Both the position numbers and the translations under genes were made by a program. The notes under the pieces were generated by a model, which worked only from the letters and a program-made list of their open reading frames with translations, was not told the origin of the DNA and did no database searches. Below are positions 26,016 through 36,880 of a DNA stretch of 64,000 bases, in pieces. The DNA comes from Neonectria sp. B-13 (Eukaryota > Ascomycota > Sordariomycetes > Hypocreales > Nectriaceae): positions 1,302,001-1,366,000 of the forward strand of contig NOKP01000012.1 of assembly GCA_002682825.1 (NCBI GenBank). Direction: 5' to 3'. The stretch's first letter is position 1. Each line of letters begins with the position of its first letter.

Positions 26016-27730
26016 CTTGATTGGAGTAATTGATGCCCGTACGTATTTATTCAGACAAGAGGCCAGACTACTACAAGGGCGGTTAGTAGTCAACTCTAAG
26101 GAGAGAGGAGTGCGAGAGTTAGTTTGCTGCCCGAGCCTGATCTGATTTAAACCCAGGTAAGGCGCTAACTGGCCTCGCTAAAGCAGTAAGATGTAGAGTG
26201 GGTACCCAGAACTTCGTCATCCCCGCAACTTCGTCACGATTTCCCACCAAAATAAGGAAATTTTAACTATTTTTTAAACCAGTAAAAGAAGATTTAAAAT
26301 TTTAAGACTTAGTAGTAAAATTTTAATATTTCTAAAATCTATTATAGAAAGTAACGAAGCAACCCGGTTCGTCCGATTAGGCAGTTATCATAAGCAGTTA
26401 GTAGTAATAGAAGCTAGAGACTAAAGTAGTTATAATATCACTGTTAGTAGTGTAATGTAGCTCTATACGGATATAGAGCTGGAAATTCTTGGGACTTCTA
26501 TCACTATATTAAATAGGTGGGGTTGAATGTACCTTTGATTTGTTTTCCTCTGGTTGGCTAGACCCCGCTGCTCGTGACCTACTTGTCGTCTTACAACAGT
26601 CAAAGGGATAGCACCATCCCCAACTCGACGATCCAACATTCTCACTATTTATCTTTGGACCGGAATATGGTGCTTGAGATCCGCGACGCTGACAACCGCA
26701 GCCTGCGACGTGCTACCAACTGCAAGTCTACCAAAGATCCATTCAATCGGAACGACTCCTGTGGTGGGCCAAGACCACCAGTGCCGACTCCATCTCGATG
26801 ACGACGGATGGGAATCTCTGTGTCGGATTAGGGGGCAATGCCGCATGGACGAGCAACACTGGTGGTCGAGCCGGATAGGGCGATAGCGTGCTTGTTGTGT
26901 AAGGCGATGGGAATATGTGTATTTGTATTGGAGGGAAACCAACGCTTGTGACTCAAACAGCATTTGGTCAGCCGAATATTGACTCGCTGTCCCAGATGAT
27001 GTTTCGGGGCAAGAGGGTTAGGTTGATGAAACTGACTTGTGACAATCACAATATTTAAACTCCTCGTTGAGATAGAATCAGGGGTCGTGCAATAGAAATA
27101 GCGTCGTGAAACAAATGCAGCCCATGCCTGATGTTTAACGTCTCTGAATCTACATTCTCTTCCTACCAACTAAACATGATAGGCCGTAAACCTCCACATC
27201 TGCACTCGTTGACTTTGCCCACTCTCTCACTTCTTTTTCTCTCATCCCGTCAGCTATTTCAATGGCCTCCTGTGTTTGAGGCGAAACCATCTGTGAAACT
27301 GCTTGCCATTCATTCCCCAGCAATGAAGCCTTCGTTCGATATAAACAGCACTGCGGTGATAAAAGCAAGAACCAAGTGCATACCCACCCGTTGGCGTTGG
27401 TCTAAGGGTACTTCGCCATCATCGGGCTAACAAATTGTCAGTAGATGGGGACATCTTCAATGAGGCATTAGCCCCTAAATACCACACAGATGCCTGGATG
27501 CGAATGGAAGGAGAGGGACACTATGTGAACACTGGATTGCTGCAGATTACTCATATACCTCAGGAGCAAGGAGAATTGGAAATGGGGCCTTCTTTCCCAT
27601 ACGTAGAAAAGTTTGTTCTGCCTAAGGATGCCAGCCGAAAATACCAATGTACTGAAATGATGAAATATCTCACTTCGCAACCACAACCGCCTCCCCGCCC
27701 CGGGCGCGATCAAAGACTTCTCTCAGCTTC
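26016..27730. other. AT-rich decayed stretch
   Basis: This interval holds the NACHT gene promoter, an extremely AT-rich segment near 26240-26480 and a decayed lectin (26650-26970). Rightward frames at 27131-27758 have no family character and run into the 3' end of a leftward gene, so I do not call them. Confidence 0.5.
26650..26970 (+). pseudogene. Decayed bulb-type (GNA-like) lectin
   Basis: One reading frame around 26780-26875 encodes TTDGNLCVGLGG and AAWTSNTGG, a clear match to the B-lectin repeat (QxDxNxVxY region followed by W-x-S-N-T). The same frame continues through TAG at 26876 and TAA at 26900 into GDGNMCICIGG, a second DGN repeat. Both stops stand where the repeat usually has glutamine, so a C-to-T change in CAG and CAA explains them. 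An upstream piece with RNMVLEIRDADNRSL is in another frame. Together these show a mannose-binding-type lectin remnant broken by stops and at least one frame change. No intact copy is in the window. Confidence 0.6.
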
Positions 27731-29957
27731 TTATTCAACCAAAGCTCCCGGTAACTGAGGGCTGTCAATTTCACTGTTAACTGTGAGGCAGAATTCGCCC
27801 ACCGGTTTCTCAACGTCAGTCTGCCAACGGAAGTCAGTCTGCCAATGGAACACCCAATCCTGGACCACAGCACCGTATTCGAAGTCCAAGAGACGGACCG
27901 ACAGCGTATCCTCAACAAAGCGATGCCTCTCTGATGACCAAAAACTCCTTCTCGCCGTGAAATCTAAACATTCCGGATCATCAAGTCTTTGCGAAGTCAT
28001 GGTCTGCTTCTCTCTTTGCCCGTATTGTATCAAGCCCACGCCGCTCTCGACAACTTGCTGAAGCCAGACATTAATAGTTGACGACATGCTCTGGTGCCAA
28101 CTTCGGTGCCCTAGGGAATCAACATCCAACGCAGATCTTTGGGCCTGGAAGTCGTCTAGAAATAACGCTTGAAAAACGGACATCATCGGTGACCCCGTCC
28201 ATTCGGACGGAGGCGTTCGTGAATAGCCGTCCAGTGTTTGATCCAACCAGATATGTTCGACACAGTGAAGCTCGTCATCTGTTGAGTCTCGGATGAGGGT
28301 GCGGCATATGTTATTCCACCTGCTCATGCCTCTGTTGTACTCATGCGCCGTGAGCTGTCCGGAGAAAGTGGGTCGATAATCCCGGCGATAGCGGATCAGG
28401 CCAATGGAAGCAGTATGAAGAAGATGGACCCTGGCACAGCTGGAATTTGCCACTCCAGCTAACTGGTCAGCTTGTTGCTGGCCAAGGAGAAGCAGTAGAA
28501 CATCTGCATCAGGATGCCGACAGGACTGGCTTGCTTGCACATAGAGTCTAGCAGTACACAACAGATTGGCTGTCGACTGCTGGAAGAAGCGGGGAGCAAC
28601 TTTCCTCTGGAAACGGGATAAAGTCGCCACATCCGTTGTTCCAGTGCAACAACCGAGTAGGAGCACCCTGGGAGATTCCCCATACTCCGGGTAACTAGAG
28701 AATTTCTCAAGCATCGCGATCAACTCATCCAAAGGCTTTTTCCCATGATCCCTATTCCATATCGAGTTCAAGAGACTCAGGTGCCCGGGTGTACTTGAAC
28801 GAGTCAGTAACTTAGTTTTATACTTATGCGAAGGCCACAACCTACAAACCGTGAGACGTTTCTTCATCGACATAATCACGAAGGCCAAGCTCCAATAACC
28901 TTTTGCATATCAATAGGTTATTCGAGCACGAGGCGTACTATATCCGTCAATATAGGTTGATGAGAAACCAGGTTAATGAAATGGTATGTAAGACGGCGTG
29001 ACTTACGTGAAGCAGTGAGGACCCTTCATTGTCACAAATGAAGGGATTTGCCTCTCCACTTGCGAAAAGGCGTAGCATCCCGGTAAGGTCACCCTCCGCT
29101 ACGACGAAGAAAATCTCTGAATTATCAGGTTGGGTGATGCAACTCCTTGGGTTGATTGGTACTTGTTCACTCGCGTGATTTCGAAACTCGGGCTTCCATC
29201 CTCTTGACGACAGCCGCTTTGGGCAGGAGATGATTGATGAGTGATAGCGTGTCCTCTGATATTGTTCTAAAGCGTTCGAATCGAAGAGTATGGGAATGTT
29301 TTTGGTGTCGGGCTTTTCGGGGATACCGTATTTGAAGAAGGTTGCGCGAGACGGTGAGGACTGCGTCTTGACCTCCCCGGTACCTAGTACGGTCTTTGTG
29401 AGAGGAAAGCTTGGCGTATGTTCGTTTAACCTGTTCCTTGACAGAGTCTGTTCTTTCAACTCGATGTCCGCATTCATGTATGCCCTATAAAAAAAAATAA
29501 CCAGCTGTCGAGCAGATCGGGGCATCTCCTCTGACCATATGCAGCGCTGTGTCAACAACTGTTCTGTCCGATGAAGTCGAGTTTCTGTGTCGTTCAAATT
29601 TTGATTGAAGAGTATCATTGCGGATGAGATCATCCGTCTGAATTTTCTAGAGCCGCTTGTCCGCTCGTAGGCGTTATCCATGAATTCAGATGCGGATTTT
29701 ACTGTCCTATAACCCTGATGAATGCAATCAGCGACCAAGGCGTTGTTCTGGGAACCCGACAGACGGCCAAAAGAGTCATTCCGCTGTTCAGCTTGTTGAA
29801 GTAAAATTTCAAGATCCTGGATCCTTTGCCGAATCTCAATAATTCGGTCAGGAAGCCTCTTGAAGTCCCGCTTTGTTTTCACCGCAACTTGGATGGTCTG
29901 AAAAGTAGCCCCAGCAAGGGTGGCAGCGCCTGCAATCGCGCTCAGTGGATCGGCCAT
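27731..29957 (-). CDS. STAND N-terminus/ankyrin-like protein without NACHT, three exons
   Basis: About 697 residues with introns 28938-29006 and 28794-28857; both keep one open frame. The start MADPLSAIAGAATLAGATFQ followed by a coiled coil (IEIRQRIQDLEILLQQAEQ) is the typical fungal STAND N-terminal domain. Exon 1 ends in an ankyrin-like FFVVAEGDLTGMLRLF and CDNEGSSLLH, continued after the splice by YASCSNN and LLELGL. The rest has no NTPase motif and no family I recognise. A 48-nt segment near 29485-29535 could be a further in-frame intron. The donor of the second intron (GTCTCA) is weak, so partial decay is possible. It may be a sensor or helper protein of incompatibility systems; that is inference from the N-terminus and the neighbourhood. 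Confidence 0.65.
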
Positions 29958-30880
29958 AACAAAGGCTTAGCTGGCTCTTTGTTGATAAAAAAGAAAAGAC
30001 TTCAAGAAAGGGAAAAAAGAAGCAAGTTTGCAAATCGTGCGAGAGTTGGCAGCCTGGAATCGTTCATAAGTACTAACAATGCCGGCCTTCTTCATGGCGG
30101 CCATCGAGCATCAGCGCCTAAAAGGAGTAGACTTGACGTCCAATTGGAGGTTGGTGCAGCCGCTCTTCTTCTCCAGGGAGTGCGCTGTCCTATGACTGCG
30201 CAGCCTTGTAATGGGCCACACAAAGCGGGTGCCTAAAGATACCCAAGGACCCATCATCTTCCAACCCAGAGCCTAACAATGAGAGGGAAGCTGCGAGCCA
30301 AGTTGCAATGCAACGTGGGGTTATTTTGAGCGACGCAGGGGTTGGAGGAGACGGCCAAGCTATACTTTTAACCTCAATGTCAACAGAAAACCCAAGGAGG
30401 AAAAAGAAAAATGTGTGTGTTGGCTCTACCTCCGTATATAGGAAGTATTGGGAGGGTTCCTGACTGGCAATATGGTCATTGGGTTGCAAGAAAACAAAAT
30501 ACCACAAGTGCAGTGATCATAGAGATATGAGTTCATGGCGTTGACCTGCAACCATAAGTGTCAGGTACGACAGTGACGTATGCGCTTCTATCAGTGTGCG
30601 CATAAATTATTGCAAGAACAAGTAACTAATTGTTAGATTGGTTTCCTACCTCTTTGAGTATTGTAAGGCTCTTCGTAGGTAGCTTGCAGGAATGATTCCA
30701 ACCAGTGAGAGAGTTTGCCAGACACGCGACCGGATGGGATCGGTCTAGCGGGCTGAATTGATGTGCGTTGCAGCATGGAAAAATTGTTGATGATTTAGGT
30801 GCTGAATAGGCAATTGTAATTGATGCTAGATATAGCTAGAGCTATACTGTTGTGACTGATTAACTGTTATTATCACGGAT

Positions 30881-30975
30881 GCCTCTGTCTGTGAGATGTT
30901 TCCTCTCTTTTCGGCTCCTTCCAGTCCCTCTGACATCTGTCATCCTAGCGACCTGGTTCCGCCGTCTGAGGAACT
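30881..30975 (+). repeat. Dispersed repeat block, copy 1
   Basis: A diverged copy of the block also found at 31148-31250 and 41233-41330. The shared core is CTCTTTTCGGCTC, followed by a GTCATCCT segment and CCGTCTGA. Confidence 0.6.
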
Positions 30976-31147
30976 TATGGAGACTTGTCTGACACGGACC
31001 TTGACGTTGCAGGTCAACGACTGAATTGGCACGTAATGAAACACGGGAAATTAGGTGATGGTAATGAGGTCCAGTGTGATCGTTTAATTGATGCTTAATC
31101 TGCTAGAATTGGTGTTGTTGTGTGCTCGTCTCCCTCATCCTCATCGA

Positions 31148-31250
31148 TGTCTGTCTGACCGATTTCCCCTCTTTTCGGCTCAATCCGGCCACCTTATCCT
31201 TAGTCATCCTTGCGGCCGGGTTCCTCCGTCTGACGATACTTGAAATCTCG
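31148..31250 (+). repeat. Dispersed repeat block, copy 2
   Basis: Closely matches 41233-41330: CTGTCTGACCGATTT, CCTCTTTTCGGCTCAATCC and CCTTAGTCATCCT are shared, with mainly transition differences. In one frame both read CLTDFPSFRLNPA, but no long coding frame exists. Confidence 0.8.
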
Positions 31251-32365
31251 GCCTTGCAAGCGTTGCCGCTAGAGAGGGCAAATAGGGAGACATTGTCTAT
31301 TTATACAATGTCTTTGCAATGAACGCTCATGCTCCTTACGCCGACGCTTCCAGCTCTGAGATCCTGTTGCACACCGTACGGGAGATAACTACAGAGAATC
31401 AATGCACTAACTGGTATAACCCCATGAACCTCGAGCGTACCACAAGTAGCGGGCTCTTGATAAAGCGTTTGCATGCGCCCTAATGCCTCAGGATCGCGGT
31501 TGAAAATTCGCACAGGAAGCACACTGTTTTGAGCTAGCTAGCGAGCTCCTCGAAGGTTTCAATATTGGCATGGTGGGTGGCGAGTTGATGACTTGGTGAT
31601 TTGGTGACGTGGTAATTTTTGTTGGCGTTGGTTCTGGAATGACTAGATAAAAGGCGGGTGGAGAGGACGGCTTTTATACCCGAATTTAAGGGGGCACAGT
31701 TGCCTCATGCACCACTCGACCCAACAGCGGCAAGCTCTGTTTACTGGCAGGAAATTACCATCGGTTCACGGCTTCAGTGATTAGCCACTTGGAGACATCC
31801 GCTTCTGTGTCGATCTACCATCGGAGGTTGTCCCGCACCCAGGTGAAATGATCAAAACTGGCAAGCCAAATGTGGAAGCGAGTCTTTAGCGGGACTCAAG
31901 CGATGCTATACTCCCACGGGTCGCTGGTAGATATCGATTTGTGAAAATACAATTCGAGGCTCCAGACAAAGGCAAAAGGTTATCAACGCTACCAACAATA
32001 TCTCAAGGCTGCTTAGAAAAGGATCCCAGAGGACCCTAGAAAAAAAAGTATCCGCTGTATCCAGCATCACTAGTAATAAGGCAGAAGTAGCTGCAGGCTT
32101 GATTCTTCTGGTCTAGAAGATGGTCCTATTGATCACCGGATATCGGATCCAATTTAGACGCCACAACAAGCCAGCTGGTCAGGCTGCAACAATTGGTCGA
32201 CTCAATCAGGCTGTCTCCGGTGCGGCTTGGGGCGCACCAGCTGTCAGAAGCCAACGAGGCACTGCAACGAGGCTCTGTCAACAACATCTGCCCCGCATTC
32301 TACATCTTCGAAGCTGTTTGCTTTCACACCTTCAGCTCGTTCCGCCTTCTCTTTCGGTCCCGGGA

Positions 32366-34237
32366 ATGTCGTTCTTCACTCATCTCCCCCTCAAGTCAGG
32401 GCATGGCGAAATTCGGCTTCTTCACGTCCTCCCCTGGAGCCGCACTTCAGAGAGCGGAACAATCTCAGAAACGGAAATTCCTGTCCACTGTACAATTTCC
32501 CATGCTTCTTTAGACCAGCCGCCGGCTTTTACTGCGCTCTCCTACACATGGGGGAACGTGTCATCGAAGCGCTCTATCAGTATCGACGAGACCCGCTGCC
32601 ATGTTGGCGAGAACGTTGAAATGGCTCTGCGTCATTTAGTCCCCGTCAGTCAGCCCTTGACAATATGGGTTGACTCCATCTGCATCAACCAAGATGATAA
32701 AGCCGAAAAGTCATCCCAGGTGCAGATAATGCGGCGAATATACTCCTCTGCAACGTCCGTCTTGGCTTGGCTGGGTCCTCTCATGGAGAACAGCGACTTA
32801 GCAATGCGCTGGATCCAGAACTATGGTATCCGTTCGTTCGAGCTTGGCATTGGAACTACGCCGGACATGCAACTCGGTCACCTCCTTCAAGCTCGTCAAG
32901 ACAACAGAACAGAGCCTATGAGTGAACTCTTGTTACAGTTCCTGGAAGAAATCAAGGAACAGTTCTGGCCTACAATCGAGAACACTGGCATCATTCCGGC
33001 CCTAAAGTCACTCCTCAGACGCCCCTATTGGAGTCGTGTGTGGATAGTACAGGAGGTGGTCAATGCGAAGAGCCTGACCTTCATGTGTGGAAACATGGTA
33101 GTCTCCGAAGACGCCCTGCATCACTCTCTACGACTATTGAGAAACTCGCGCATGCACCAACTCTCAAAATCGCTGCGCTATCCCCAGTTGTTTGCCACCC
33201 AACACTCACTTATTTCTGTTGACGGGCGAAATCCGATTACCTTACTCAAGCTTCGACGAGCGTCTGGTCCTTTCGAGATGATTTATCTAATTCGAATGCT
33301 CAGGGACTTTCAGGCCTCAGATCCACGAGACAAAATCTTTGGGCTCTTAGGCTTGGCATCGGACTTGATGGCCATGGAACTACTTCCAGATTATCGCAAA
33401 TCTCCAACAGAAGTCTTCACTGAAGCGACCTCAATCCTTTTTAAGCAAGGCTACTTGGATACCCTATCACTTTGCATTCCTTCCGGGAGCTTTTCTGGTA
33501 TTCCTTCATGGGCGATTAACGCTAACCAACCACAAAATTCTCTTCTGCAGAGAAAACTACTCCGGGGGGCTCTACCACGTGTGAGCCTCGTCCAACCGCC
33601 CTACGCCGCAGGTGGAGATAGAGATGGCAATCACTACTCAGCCCCAAAAGTTTCCAACTTGGAGGAGCACAGTGAAGCCTCCTTATCCATTCCTGGCACA
33701 CTAATTGGAAAAATTACCAGTGTTGGTAGCCCTTGGGCAGCCAAAGGGGATGGAAGGTGGTTACAAGACTTACGTGATCTTTCCAAGTCGTATGGCCAGT
33801 GGGAAGAGTTTACCCGCCGATCAACAGTCTGGCGTACTGCTGTAGCGGACCAACAACTCCGCAAAGGAGCTAACAAACCAAGAGCATCCCACGACCTCAT
33901 CGAAACCTTGGACGATGGGCTGAAGAATGCTGAACCATTAACTATAACCGAAGAGATGTTCACGAAGCTGGGGCTGCGGGAATACCTCTTACAGATGAGA
34001 GCCATGGCTCACGCTCGACGACCTGTTTGCGTAGCTGGAGAGCATATAGGGATCGGGGCCGCTGATGTTCAAGTCGGAGACTTGGTATTTGTTTTTCTCG
34101 GCTTTTCTGTTCCCTTTGTCCTTCGTCGAGGTCAGGACAATAGACTGCGGCTCATTGGAGAAACATATGTGCATAATATGATGGATGGGCAGGTTTTGAG
34201 TGCAGGTCCTGATATTTGCAGTGTCACTATTTACTGA
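32366..34237 (+). CDS. HET-domain (heterokaryon incompatibility) protein
   Basis: An intronless gene of about 623 residues, started at the ATG at 32366, directly before the family-like sequence; the frame is open to 32120. The three HET blocks are visible: FTALSYTWGN (residues 55-64), IWVDSICINQDD (about 98-109) and RPYWSRVWIVQEV (near 220). The segment SDPRDKIFGLLGL that usually follows is also present, as is a C-terminal GDLVFVFLG segment. HET proteins trigger growth arrest or cell death after contact between incompatible strains, often with NLR partners. This gene sits between two STAND-type genes, which fits an allorecognition neighbourhood. Partner and trigger are unknown. Confidence 0.9.
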   Translation: MSFFTHLPLKSGHGEIRLLHVLPWSRTSESGTISETEIPVHCTISHASLDQPPAFTALSYTWGNVSSKRSISIDETRCHVGENVEMALRHLVPVSQPLTIWVDSICINQDDKAEKSSQVQIMRRIYSSATSVLAWLGPLMENSDLAMRWIQNYGIRSFELGIGTTPDMQLGHLLQARQDNRTEPMSELLLQFLEEIKEQFWPTIENTGIIPALKSLLRRPYWSRVWIVQEVVNAKSLTFMCGNMVVSEDALHHSLRLLRNSRMHQLSKSLRYPQLFATQHSLISVDGRNPITLLKLRRASGPFEMIYLIRMLRDFQASDPRDKIFGLLGLASDLMAMELLPDYRKSPTEVFTEATSILFKQGYLDTLSLCIPSGSFSGIPSWAINANQPQNSLLQRKLLRGALPRVSLVQPPYAAGGDRDGNHYSAPKVSNLEEHSEASLSIPGTLIGKITSVGSPWAAKGDGRWLQDLRDLSKSYGQWEEFTRRSTVWRTAVADQQLRKGANKPRASHDLIETLDDGLKNAEPLTITEEMFTKLGLREYLLQMRAMAHARRPVCVAGEHIGIGAADVQVGDLVFVFLGFSVPFVLRRGQDNRLRLIGETYVHNMMDGQVLSAGPDICSVTIY

Positions 34238-36880
34238 ACTGGATATTTCCCTGATTAGAAGACTTTTCATTCCCGCTATTATATTGCTTACGGCTATAGA
34301 GCTTTCCCATTATAGTGTTTAAGCGGTCAAACTTTACCCCTCCTCAACCCTAACCCCTACCCTTAGTAGTAGAGCTACATCCTCCTACGTACCCGCTCAA
34401 CTTGAGCCTGCCGCCTAAGCTCAACCCTAGCGAGGACTGAGCCAGCCCTGAGCCGGCCTGAGCAAAAGCGGCGACAGATCACATGCATGAGCCGTCTAGA
34501 CTCGTGGCATATAACAGGAGGCACTTCCCCTGAGGATTTCTAGCCACAACCGTTCCAAGCGTCGCCGCTTTCCGCTACGACTTGGAAGACAAGGAGATGT
34601 CAACATCGAAGTTAGAGATGGCCTCATCGGACCTTAATGTGGCAAGGTGCCATTCGTGTCTCAAATTACGAGTTAGTTGTTATACTTTTACATGCTCGGT
34701 GTGATGTTTGTTATACTACTTGCATGCATGACGTGATGTTTGTTATACTCTTGGGTCCACAGCAGCGTGTTTGCTACTTTCTTCCATGCAAAGCGGGGGG
34801 GATATTGTGCACCATGACAGCCTCACAACACTATACGTTAAGCGTGTCTATTTATTTTTCCGCGGTTGGCAAGCGTATGAAGTCCTCCAAAATATACATA
34901 GTACCTAAACCGCCTCTAATATCTTTTCCGAAAGCTGATGCACAAGATTCGCATCATATTTGCAGGCTGCTAAGAGACAGCCAGCTCTGGTTACAGCTAT
35001 GATAACGAATCAATTTGCTGGGTTGCATTTTGGATCCTTCCGTACGTCATACAGGATCCATGAATTGTTAGATATTGGCGCATATAACAACCCTGCAGTT
35101 TTAATAACATCCAGAAGTGGCCATAGTCCGATGTTGGATTACATTGTACGCTTTACGCCGATTTTGGCGTTCTAAGTTGGAAAGAGCACAACAGCGAAGG
35201 CAAACAGGAAAAAGTATAAGAAATCGTATCAGTATCTCCAGATTATGCCAGTCAGTTACCTTCACCAGTGACTTTCATCTACTCTATTCTCAAAGCCCTC
35301 CAAGAAACGGCACTCGGATTACTCGGAATCCTTCCATTCCTAACGAAGTACCCAATCATGGATCTTCCATTGCTCAGCACTCCTCCTTACCCAGAGGATC
35401 AGGATGATTGCATTCTTTTCTCAGCCCCTCTTCGAGCAACTTTAGACTTGAGTTGGCATACGGTGGCGGTAAGGCAGCTACATGATAGTTACGACATAGT
35501 ACTAATTTATTTAGGATCAGAGCCTGCGAGGTACGATTTGGTACTGGGTAAGTTCCCTTAATACCTTTCTAGAGCACAAGTGTTTGGATAACTAACAGTA
35601 AACTAGTGCAAATGCGAAAGTACCAATAATTCGCCCAGCCAGACCTGTTCTTATTGCAGCCAGCGCAAGTGTGATGCATGTATCACAATGGGATGAGCTC
35701 TTATTTAACTGTCACATATTGGGATGGTCTGCTAGGCGGAGTATCTTCAATACTGGATGTATTTTCCTTTTTATACTTTGAGTTTGATGTTTCAACAACA
35801 TCAAATCTTATTTCTTAGCTTGAATTGAGTATCTTAACTGCTTCAACTCGTCCTATCCTTGCCTCTTCAAGATATGTGAACTTAAAATCTCCTCAAGCCT
35901 CTTCAAACTATCAATAAAACTATCACTCTCGAGGGAGCTTACATACAATCTAGCCCTTTTTATGGAGCTGTGCGCTTTTTGCACGAACGTAACATAGAAA
36001 TGAGTGATTAGAAGTGCCTTATGTCTACGAAACGGAAAGGCGGCCTGGAGCCGTGCTTTTCCTGCCTTATGTCCGACACGTGACCGGCTGTAATCGGACT
36101 ACTTGAAGGTAAGCTCGGCTGGGCACAGAGACCGAGTTCCTAGACTCGGAACATCGGGTTATAGGGAGCTTGAGACACACTAGGCCTAAGCTTCACACGC
36201 CGGATCGGTCGGTACGGGGGCTCAACCGAGCATAAAAGAGACTGTTCCCCCGCTCACTCGTTCAGGGAAGACAAGGCAAAATATATGAATTTTCCAGTGT
36301 CCACTGTAGCAAGTAACGTAACAATTGGTGAACAAGTGCCAGGAAATCAGGAAATTGAGAGGAGAGTGAAAGGTTCGGGCACATTAGGTAGCAAGTCAGT
36401 CGTTATAGACACGCTGTTTCCTGAAAGCTCCAGGCGCTATTTACTAAGACTTTTCTCCCTTCGTTCAGGAATTATTTTTACAGTTCGTTGACCCATCCTG
36501 TCCGACGGAAAAGTCGGGCAGGCCACGATGGCCAAAGAAAGGGGTTAAGAAGGCCGCAGAGAGGAGATCCCTCAAGGAAAATAAGCAGGGAGACAGGACA
36601 CAACAAATCAGCCAAGGCGGCGTCATTTTTCAGCCGTATGAAGTAGTCTTTCCACAGAGCATTCATTACTCGTGAAGGATTGGGTATTCCCTCCGGCCTA
36701 AAATAATAACATGTTGAGTAGTGCATGGATTTTATAACTAGAAGAAGCTCAAGGTTTATATCATAAATATCACACCTTTTACGTTAACTATCCACTACGA
36801 TTGTTTGTATCGCTGGAAGTAACATCTGTCTCAACCCGCAGATTGTTATCCAACCTTAGTACTAGTCGACGCGTTCAAAG
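34238..36880. other. Gene-poor, AT-rich intergenic stretch
   Basis: About 2.6 kb without a gene I can support. A short direct repeat (GTGATGTTTGTTATACT) occurs twice at about 34700-34755, and a GACACGTGACCGG motif at about 36076 belongs to the dispersed repeat family. The frame at 35268-35561 (97 residues) has no recognisable family. Confidence 0.5.

Larger units (their letters stand above)
29958..32365. other. Gene-poor stretch with degenerate repeats
   Basis: About 2.4 kb without a gene I can support. It carries two copies of a dispersed repeat block (30881-30975 and 31148-31250), a related GACACGCGACCGG motif near 30719, and the upstream region of the HET gene. Short frames here are repeat-derived. 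Confidence 0.5.

Noticed and set aside
27131..27758. Two consecutive + strand frames of about 100 residues
   Set aside because: They show no domain pattern and overlap the 3' end of the better supported leftward gene at 27731-29957.
34345..34370. CCCTAACCCCTACCC, telomere-like sequence
   Set aside because: Only one true CCCTAA unit is present and genes continue on both sides, so it is not a telomere or a convincing internal array.
35268..35561. 97-residue open frame on the + strand
   Set aside because: No family character, no intron partner exons and an AT-rich setting; likely chance.
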